This document shows, in pieces, positions 56,588 through 64,000 of a stretch of DNA of 64,000 nt. Source of the stretch: Pleurostoma richardsiae (Eukaryota > Ascomycota > Sordariomycetes > Calosphaeriales > Pleurostomataceae); assembly GCA_030052745.1 (NCBI GenBank), contig JANBVO010000020.1, positions 372,001 to 436,000 on the forward strand, given 5' to 3'. The notes beneath the pieces are model-generated. The model ran no database searches and was not told where the DNA came from. It worked only from the letters and a program-made list of their open reading frames with translations. Within the stretch, counting starts at the first letter, position 1. Each line of letters opens with the position of its first letter. The position numbers and the translations under genes are program-made.

Positions 56588-57250
56588 GCGCGAAGTGCAT
56601 AACCTCCCGGGCTAATGCCTACTGTTTGTGCTTGCTCCATGGAGGATCATGAGAAGCTCAGGGTTGCGAGGGCCACTGGAGACATCTGCGAGGGTGGCTC
56701 CGGGGCGAAGCTGGGAGTTGTGGACCCGGACGCAAGGGCGAACTGCCGAATGACGGCGACGATGGGCGGCGCTCCGTCGACAACGCCCCATTGATGACGG
56801 TCTAGAGCGCCGCGTGTACAATTGATAATTACAGCATTGCTGCATTTCGGGGCTGAAATAAAGGATTTCATCTCTCTTTGTACATGTTGTCACCCGCTTA
56901 ATATAAGTCCAGATTCCCTCAGTCGACGGCCGCCCTGGCTGTCTATGCGATGATCATTGCCACCAACGATCGTCTCTGCTCGTCTGACAACTTATTTATA
57001 TGGCCATCCCGTCCGGACACACCAGGAATAAGTCACTTGTTCATTGTGCTGCGTCTTCATCTGAAAGTTGATATCTATGAAAAGGGAGAAAGAAGAGATT
57101 AATCTAGCGTGTACACCTACTTCTAACCGTTCGATCGTACAAGCCCGGTTGCCCCGTCCTAGTGACATAGGAAATCAGTCCCCATTATGATGAATGAACC
57201 AATCTTGTGAGTTATCAGCCACCTCCCACCAGTCCTTGACAACAACCACT
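56588..57250. other. Convergent intergenic region
   Basis: This 663 bp separates the stops of the E2 and transporter genes. Open frames here are antisense shadows or lack domains. Confidence 0.4.
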
Positions 57251-58605
57251 TCACACGTTCGCGAACAAGCCCTTCCCAGCCGCCGACTTCGCAAGCACGA
57301 TTAGCGCGGAACCGACTACACAAAAGGCGCCGGCGAACATGCTGATCTCCAGGAACCCTCCATACTTGTCCAGCATGACACCCGTCACCGGGGGGCCCAG
57401 CAGGGTCGCGGTCGCGGCGAGGGCCATCCCTTGCCCCATGTACGTGCCGATGTGTGATGGGTCGCTGGGGCACAGCGTCATGGCGACGGAGCCGCCGGAG
57501 ATGATGGCGCCAGAGCTGAAGCCGAAGGCGAGAGCGTACAGGATGACGCCGGCGGTGCTGTCCACGGCCGTCCAACAGAAGACGATGATCGTGGTGGAGA
57601 CGCCGGCGGCGAACAGCATGTTCAGGCGGCCGAACTTGTCGGCCAGCACGCCCGGCAGGATGCGGCCGGGGATCGAGGCGGCGTTAAACAGGGCGACGAG
57701 GTAGGAGGCGAGGGTGGGCTTGACGCCGATGGTGACGGCGAAGGAAGGGAGGAAGAAGGTGGGCACGAACAGGCCAATGAACAGGCAGAAGCAAGCAAGT
57801 ATGAGGAGGACATAGAGACGGTTGCGGAACGCCTCGAGCAGGAAGAAGCGGCTAGCGCGGGGCGGCAGGCGGGCCTTGATGGCGACAGCACTGAAGGTGA
57901 GTATTGGCACCATGATGAAGCCACAGATGCGCACGGCCCAGCCGAAAGAGATGCTAGACGAACCGTTCAGCATCTTGCCCAGCGCAATGGGGAATACCAC
58001 GCCGCCAAGAGACGACCCGGCGATAGCGATACCCATCGCCGCGCCACGCTTCTTGTGGAAGTACTGGGGTGTTGCAGCCATGGAGGGGAACATGAGAAGA
58101 CCATCCGCGATGCCGGTCAGGACGCCTTGGGCCAGCATGAACTGCCAGTAGGTCTTGCAGATGCTGGTCATCATTACGGCGAACACGTAGAGGATTGCGG
58201 CGGGACGGATGACCTGGGAGCTGAGTTAGCGGTGGAAGGACGTGGTTGGCAGACAGGACGTACCTTGGCGCCATATCGATCGAACAGTGGCCCGCCGACG
58301 GCCCCAGAAGCGAAGATTAGGAATCCTTGGAGGGAACCGATCCACGCGATGCGGTCGGACGACTCGTGCTTGAGCTGATGTGCCATGTAGTATTCTTGGA
58401 ACACGCCGAAGGAGTTGGTGTATCCCAGAGTGCAGAAGAGGATGCCACCGGTACCGGCGGCCACCATCCAGGCTCTCAGGCCGCCCTCGGGGAAGTCCTG
58501 CGCTGGCGTCGCCGTCTCGTCTCCGGAATCGTCCCGTGAGGGTTTCTCGACGTCGTCTGACACGGCTGCCGGGGACAGATTGCCGTCGTCTTCTTCGCGT
58601 GCCAT
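57251..58605 (-). CDS. MFS transporter, monocarboxylate (MCT/MCH) type
   Basis: Two exons encode 434 residues: 58605-58264 and 58213-57251, with a 50-nt intron. The start at 58605 (MAREEDDGN) lies downstream of two TATA-like sites; the upstream in-frame ATG (58725) is too close to them. An acidic N-terminal tail precedes PEGGLRAWMVAAG and GYTNSFGVFQEYY, the usual opening of fungal monocarboxylate-type transporters. FDRYGAK/VIRP then joins across the intron, and RGAAMGIAIAGSSLGGVVFP marks helix 4-5. About 12 membrane helices can be counted. The substrate is unproven. It diverges from a Zn2Cys6 regulator gene. Confidence 0.88.
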
Positions 58606-59181
58606 TGCTGATAGTGAAAGAGTCAATAGAACTACAAAGTACGAATTAGGGAAGAAAAGTGTCTTGCCTGTCGCTCTAGGGATGGCGCGTTTATAGGGGA
58701 GGGCAAGGAGGCCCGTCTCGGTCATTTATATGCCCCTGAGCGGTGTTTCCAATGTGCTCTCGGCGTCTTCCACGAGGGATCCACGCCTTCAGCCAGCGGC
58801 TGGCGGAACCTGCAAAATCGCCTCCCCTACTAGCATAGCCATCCATCACATCATTCAGGCTGCGATATTGGTCAGCTCTTGCTGAAAAGCCCGTGTTGTA
58901 GCATCTATTCCGCTCAGGCGCCGCCCATCTGCGCTTACACCGAGGCCTGTGGATCGTCGGTGTTGCCGTTTCTTAGGCCCAACCCTCGGTGTTTCGCTGT
59001 ATGGTGGACGGGATGCACCAATTGCGCAGTTTTGGGTGCGGACTTCTCCTCTTGCTCGGCTTATTCATCTCAGCCCCGACGGTCTTTTCAACTACAAACC
59101 ACGTCTCGCCTCGCCAGCGGCCCGGTGTACGGTCGCTCGCATAATCACAGCGGACTATCCTCTTTTTACAAATCGGCAGTC
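58606..59181. promoter_or_regulatory. Shared promoter, MFS transporter / Zn2Cys6 regulator
   Basis: This 576 bp lies between divergent start codons, with TATA-like sites for the transporter. The frame upstream of the regulator ATG is open for about 100 codons but lacks an ATG. Confidence 0.5.
58690..58695 (-). promoter_or_regulatory. TATA-like element of the MFS transporter
   Basis: TATAAA on the minus strand lies 85 bp upstream of the ATG at 58605; another is at 58725-58730. Confidence 0.45.
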
Positions 59182-61924
59182 ATGGAAAATATACCGCCTA
59201 TTGTCGACAAGAAGCGCCGAAGGCCCCCTCTCGCCTGCGAACGCTGTCGGGGGAGGAAGGTCAGGTGCGACAGGAAAAGCCCCTGCGAGAACTGCATCCG
59301 GGCCAAGAAGGCCGCTAGCTGCACTTATGTTCCGGATCCTCGACTTCGGGCACCTCGCACGGGCAGAGATGTTGAGGGTGGAGATACACAGGTCTCTGCT
59401 TCGGCATATAATGCTCCTCATCGGGCGACTACGGCAATCGACCGCGAGCAAATCGACGCCTCAGCCCATCCCCGCGAGCCGCCCAACGGCCCGCAGTGGG
59501 ATTTTGCAGAGATCTCTCAGGATCCTTTCGTGATCAGCTGCCCTCTGCGTTCCAATAGTGGCTCCTTCTGCCGAAGTCCAACAAGCCCTGACTCTCCCCC
59601 GTCGAAGGAGCAAGCATTGGTCGACAAGGTGAAGCAGCTAGAGCAACAGTTACAAGACTTGCGTAGCAGTCAACAGGGCAACAACATTCATGTCGCCCCG
59701 CATCACCAAGTTCAGAAGACCACTAAGGGGATGCTCTCTAAGACCCGGTATCTTGGTCAAAGCCATTGGATGAACGGGGCGACCCTGGTACGCGTAGATG
59801 TCTCTTTTCCGCAATACCCCCATGCTCAAGGTCCGGGGCGATTGCCTGCTCTGGAGAAATCGCCCCCCAGAAAGCAATCGACAACTACAGGCTATCTAGA
59901 CCTTTCTCTCAGCATGCTGGATGCCTCGCTAACCCGGTCCCGCTACAGTTTCCAATGCTCGCCATGTTTGTTCGCAAGCTAGAGGCAGACAGGACGTCAG
60001 AAGCTTACCAGACTTTAGCGGCAAGTAAAGCCTTGTCCAAGAGCATCAAGGCCCAGCGAGCGCCATCGCTGCTCTCAACGGACTTCGGTCAGCATATGCC
60101 GCAGAAGGAATTAGCGGACCGACTGGTGGCCACTTATTTCAGGACATTCGAGACGGTCTACAGAATTGTTCACATCCCCACATTCTGGCAGCAGTACCGA
60201 CGTTTCTGGAACAATCCGGCCGCGGCAGACCAGGCCTTTCTGATGCAGCTCCAGCTTTGTATGGCGATAGGCGCCTGCTTCCACGATGATAATTTTTCAC
60301 TTCGCCGGCTCGCGATGCGCTGGGTCTACGAGGCTCAGTTCTGGACCATCCAGCCGTCGGAGAAGAGCCGCATGACAATTCCTGGGTTGCAAGTCCTGTG
60401 TCTCCTCCATCTCGCGCGGGAAACTTGTGCCATTGGCCCCGATCTTCTGTGGACGACGGCCGGCACTCTGCTCAGAATGGCGATGTACATGGGCCTTCAC
60501 AGGGATCCTCAGAATTTGCCGAGAATGTCTTTGTTTTCCGCGGAAATCAGACGTAGGCTATGGGCTACTATCCTGGAGTTTTGTGTCCAGTCAAGCTTGG
60601 ATTCTGGTGGGCCACCGCTCATATCCTTCGGAGACTATGATGCCGCACCACCATCGAACTTCAATGATGACGATTTGAAGGAGACCGTTAACAGTCCGGT
60701 GCCGGCTCCTAAGCACATCGAGACGATGACACAAGTATCGCTCCAGATAGCGCTGCTGAACACGCTCCCTGCTAGGCTCGCCGTTGCACGCTCCCTCAAC
60801 GAATTCAACTCCACCTATTCATACGAAGACACACTCAAGTTACACTCTGTCCTGACGGATGCTTGCCGCAAGCTGACAGCTCTACTGAATGTCTATGCTT
60901 CCGGCCAGGCAACCCAGCAAGGTGTACAAGCTCTGTCTCCTTTTCAACTCCGTTTGGTGGAGCATTCCATTCATCGGTACTTCTTGGCGCTTCACATCCC
61001 GTGGCTTGGGCACTCATGCAGCGACCCCCGCTACTACTTCTCCCGGAAGATGTGCGTTGAGACAGGCTTGAGGCTGTACCGGGGTATCATACCTCTGCAC
61101 GATGCCTCCACCAGCTCACACGGTGCTTCCCCTTTCGGTGGTAGCAGCAGTGAGCATCCAATCGAGCAAGACGACTTCGCCCGTCTGTCAATCTGCGGTT
61201 CCGGAGCTTTCCGTTCTGTCCCAGTGCAAGGACTTCTCATCATAGGCTTAGAGCTTCTGTGGCAAACAGAGGAGTTCCGGGATCTCAACGTCAGTGTAAC
61301 CGTGGACTCCCGTGCTAATGACTCCTTGGCTAGCACCCCAGGCACTACGACGACCAACACAACTTCAACAAGCTTCCCAGCGAGCATTCTCCGAGGGCAA
61401 TTGACGTCTCAAACAGAGCTGCTTGAAGCTGTACAATTCCTATCGGCGTGGACCAAGAAGCGCATCCTCGCTGGAGAGACGAACTTCAAGGGGCATCTAT
61501 TCGCTGGCTGCTTGTTGAAAGAAATAGAGTGCCTGCAGCGTAGAATGACTGAGCCGGCTCTGGAGACCTCCGTCATGGAGTACATGACCGATACTGTCAG
61601 GGAATGCTTCCAGATACTAAAGGATATGGCCGCAGCTGAGACCGTTGACCCTGGAAGTAGGCTTACTGAGTCTGCTGTGCGAGATGTGGAGATGGGAATC
61701 AACAACGACATCTACCCAACATATGGAGATATACTTGCATCTGATGGGATCGCAATGGAAACCATGTACGACTGGCCGTGGGATGACTTGGTGAGTCGCT
61801 TGCTCCTACGCGTGATGATCATGTGCTAGCTTTAACGGGTGATAACAAGACAAAACAGACGCCGGAACAAGCATTCCATGTCAATATCGGCTACGGGGTT
61901 GGTCTCGTTTTCGGAGACTCATAA
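59182..61924 (+). CDS. Zn(II)2Cys6 transcription factor with fungal_trans domain
   Basis: Three exons encode 837 residues: 59182-59787, 59949-61790 and 61859-61924. The 161-nt first intron (59788-59948) is long for this window but joins SHWMNGATL to FPMLAMFVRKLEAD, the expected family sequence. Zinc ligands are Cys about 19, 22, 29, 35, 38 and 47 (ACERCRGRKVRCDRK, CENC). A short coiled coil (KVKQLEQQLQDL) follows. The middle homology domain reads RTFETVYRIVHIPTFW, QLQLCMAIGACFHDD and SSLDSGGPPLISFGDYD. The last exon adds 21 residues and is less certain. It may control the divergent transporter (inference from layout). Confidence 0.9.
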
Positions 61925-62592
61925 ACTAGCATGCCTGTCAAGAGGCCCTTGACGGTATGCAAGTATCCAAAGTGCTCGAATCAACCCTAACCAGGAGAAA
62001 GGACTAAATGTGCCACAGTATGGATGCGATTCCTAAGCGAAAAGTAAACCCTTCTTTGCTACTATCAGAGTTCCCTGCTCTCCCGGGTAAAAAATCACTA
62101 ATCCAACTAGAAATAGCGCCTGCTAAGATGTTGAGGGAGTACCAGCTCCTAGGTCGCCAGTCGATCCTCGTCTTCTACTGTCTTCTCTCCTCCCCTTGAC
62201 AGATTTGGAGCCGCAGAGCTGAGCCCTCATCATTCGCTCGTCAGTAGCACACGCCAAACACCTGTGTTTGATTCCTGTTCTGACCAACGACTAGGTTTCC
62301 GTCTCTGAGTGATTGCAATAAGGTCCGATAATCTTCTCTCGCCACCAACCCTGATGTCGACACCTTAACGGTGCCTAAAGTTCAACTGCCCGACGGTGAT
62401 CCAAATTTTCACGGATGGATCCTTGGGAGCACATCATGGGGGCAAATCATATGGGCCCGCCCCAGACATACATCAAGACACTCAGCCCGGTCTCTCGACT
62501 CTTAAAGTTGTAGGACCGCTATCCTGGGTACTTCCCTGCTACGTCTCTTTCTCTCCATTTCCTCTTCACGCAGCAGATCGATCAACTACAGG
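61925..62592. other. Intergenic region
   Basis: This 668 bp lies upstream of the secreted-protein gene. A tRNA T-arm-like TTTGATT near 62268 does not form a cloverleaf. Nothing else seen. Confidence 0.4.
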
Positions 62593-63543
62593 ATGCTCGT
62601 TTCACAGTCGGCTGGCCTCCTGGCGATCCTGGCACTCAGCGTCGCTGCCGAGCCTAGAAAGCGTCCAAAGTTCCTCGACCAAGCCCCAAATCTCACCGTT
62701 CAAGGAGACCCGGCACCGACGGCGTCAGCAACGGAGCCGATCAAGACGACCGTTGTTGTTAATGGGGAATCCATCGATATTGAAGCCCATAGCCCGGACC
62801 ACATCCAAGGACTGATCGACCACATTGAAGACTACATCTGCAATGGACCTTATCGCGCCCAGTTCCCCGTTTTGTGCAAGGAGTACCAGCAATCTGAGGA
62901 TGGAGGCCCACCCAGGCCAACTCACCAGGGCGTGGCGATCGAGGTACCTACGTCCAAGGCAGGCGAGATCAAGGCGAATCCTACCATGATCGAGCCGGTT
63001 GTCGTCACCTCCTGGATTCAAGAGGATATAGCTCAACCGACTGGTGATGGTTCACCATCTAGGCCAGAAAAGACCAAAGGGTCAGAAGTCGCCCACGCCG
63101 CGAACGAGGACACCAACGATGACAACACAACATCCACTGCCCGCCACCGGCGCAGGACGAGAAATAAGTCGAGGTCGCATCCTACTTCCCGAACCCGTAG
63201 GCGGGTGCACACCGCACGTACATCTCGGGCTCCTTACCAGTGGACTGGGACGCGTACGCTCCCGTATAAGACCTATCTCAGCGCGGTGCGGCCGCAGACG
63301 GCACTTGCCGCCCTCGGAAACGGCCAGCTGCAAGGCTTGGCGGTGAAGCGTGATGACGCAGATGTCGACCGCGTTGAGCCCCGTATCGTTTTCGCGAATG
63401 AGATTGTCACGGTCACGCTCAGCTCGGAGCATCCGCATCTGGCGGCGAGGGAACCCCAGAAGAAGCCGGCTGGGAAGACCACGACCACCACCAAGACCAC
63501 CAAGACCACGGCAACGACAGGCCGGTGCTTCTCGACTGGATAG
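62593..63543 (+). CDS. Secreted protein of unknown function, basic and Thr/Lys-rich tail
   Basis: A single exon of 316 residues starts at the ATG at 62593. The first 19 residues (MLVSQSAGLLAILALSVAA) are a clear signal peptide. Residues 60-100 contain two Cys (YICNGPYRAQFPVLCKEYQ) that could form a disulfide. A middle region is strongly basic (RHRRRTRNKSRSHPTSR, then RTRRRVHTARTSR), followed by a KR site near 255 and a C-terminal Thr/Lys tract ending in RCFSTG. No domain is known to me. A cell-wall or effector-like secreted role is possible, but unproven. Confidence 0.65.
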   Translation: MLVSQSAGLLAILALSVAAEPRKRPKFLDQAPNLTVQGDPAPTASATEPIKTTVVVNGESIDIEAHSPDHIQGLIDHIEDYICNGPYRAQFPVLCKEYQQSEDGGPPRPTHQGVAIEVPTSKAGEIKANPTMIEPVVVTSWIQEDIAQPTGDGSPSRPEKTKGSEVAHAANEDTNDDNTTSTARHRRRTRNKSRSHPTSRTRRRVHTARTSRAPYQWTGTRTLPYKTYLSAVRPQTALAALGNGQLQGLAVKRDDADVDRVEPRIVFANEIVTVTLSSEHPHLAAREPQKKPAGKTTTTTKTTKTTATTGRCFSTG

Positions 63544-64000
63544 TGACGGTTTTTAAATATTGTCACTCTCAGAACTTCGAGAGTGACAAATTGCTAGAGT
63601 CTCTTCTGGTAGACCAGACAGGTCAAGGACTGTATCGTTGGCGAGGCTTACTTCCGATTGCTTGGGAGTTAGAGCTACTCTCTTTCTTATAATATCTAGC
63701 TATCCCAGATAGGAATTGCTTCTTCACTTTCTGCGTGCAGTTTCTTGCCCCTATTGATTTGTCACCTGCCGTAATAACCATAGACAGTCCTATAGGATGT
63801 CTATCCGTCACATACTAGTATCTAATGAACAACATCAACGACAGAGGCCCTATCTCACGGGAATCACGCGTGACATTACTCCAGGTCAAGGGCAAACCCC
63901 TGCTAACGACTGCTATTTTTAGACTGCGCAGACAAGGGACGGAAGCACTGATCCAACTCTTGGAAGCCACTTATAGATGCTCCTGTATAGGGCACACAGG
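63544..64000. other. Terminal intergenic stretch
   Basis: Apart from the hairpin, this 3' flank is moderately AT-rich and shows no gene. Confidence 0.4.
63560..63589. repeat. Perfect 11-bp inverted repeat (hairpin)
   Basis: TTGTCACTCTC (63560-63570) is followed by an 8-nt spacer and GAGAGTGACAA (63579-63589), its exact reverse complement. It begins 17 bp after the stop codon of the secreted-protein gene. Confidence 0.85.

Noticed and set aside
58879-59181. 100-codon N-terminal extension of the Zn2Cys6 regulator
   Set aside because: The frame is open but begins with a non-ATG codon; the ATG at 59182 precedes the zinc cluster at the usual distance.
62200-62300. Possible second tRNA (TTTGATT T-loop-like sequence)
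   Set aside because: Flanking arms do not pair into a cloverleaf.

Overview
The window is a chromosomal segment from a filamentous ascomycete (Pezizomycotina, most likely a Sordariomycete). It is intron-poor, with mostly 50-90 nt introns carrying GT donors and YAG acceptors, and genes lie on both strands. Recognisable fungal families include Zn(II)2Cys6 regulators, an F-box protein, Sec7, Nup49, Fip1, Rpc31, a PHOa-type phosphatase and a 2EXR protein. I resolved about 25 protein genes and one tRNA. No intact transposon, CRISPR array or viral element is visible. Exon structures below were read by hand from splice signals, reading phase and conserved motifs.

1-8.4 kb: accessory enzymes and regulators. 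These are a secreted beta-lactamase-like serine hydrolase (cut by the left edge), an F-box protein, a Zn2Cys6 regulator whose 3' coding end overlaps the F-box gene, a GC-rich sulfotransferase-like gene and an alpha/beta hydrolase. A 3 kb gene-free stretch with GATA motifs and a pyrimidine-rich leader follows.

11.4-17.6 kb: a six-exon AAA ATPase with a charged N-terminal tail, then a haem-domain-free sulfite oxidase-type molybdoenzyme.

18.9-41.6 kb: two members (A at 18906-21060, B at 39209-40843, both on the minus strand) of an uncharacterised family. They share two adjacent exons of identical size (120 and 81 nt) and ELLAWE / W-x-x-DWK motifs. Each is interrupted by one in-frame TAG, and each has ATTGT/ACAAT motifs crowded upstream. 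Between them lie a small membrane protein, XAP5, a METTL16-type RNA methyltransferase, an acid phosphatase, a 2EXR protein, an HSL-type hydrolase, tRNA-Gly(GCC), an aldo/keto reductase, a phosphatidylserine decarboxylase and a single-pass membrane protein.

41.6-58.6 kb: mostly housekeeping genes. FIP1 and NUP49 diverge from a 304 bp promoter, and RPC31 and an HSM3/PSMD5-like gene diverge from 465 bp. They are followed by SEC7 (1851 aa), pyruvate dehydrogenase E2 and an MFS monocarboxylate-type transporter.

58.6-64 kb: a Zn2Cys6/fungal_trans regulator divergent from the transporter, then a secreted basic protein of unknown function followed by a perfect 11-bp hairpin.

The most novel item is the A/B family: its paralogy, its internal TAG codons and its shared upstream motifs. 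No function is assigned to it.
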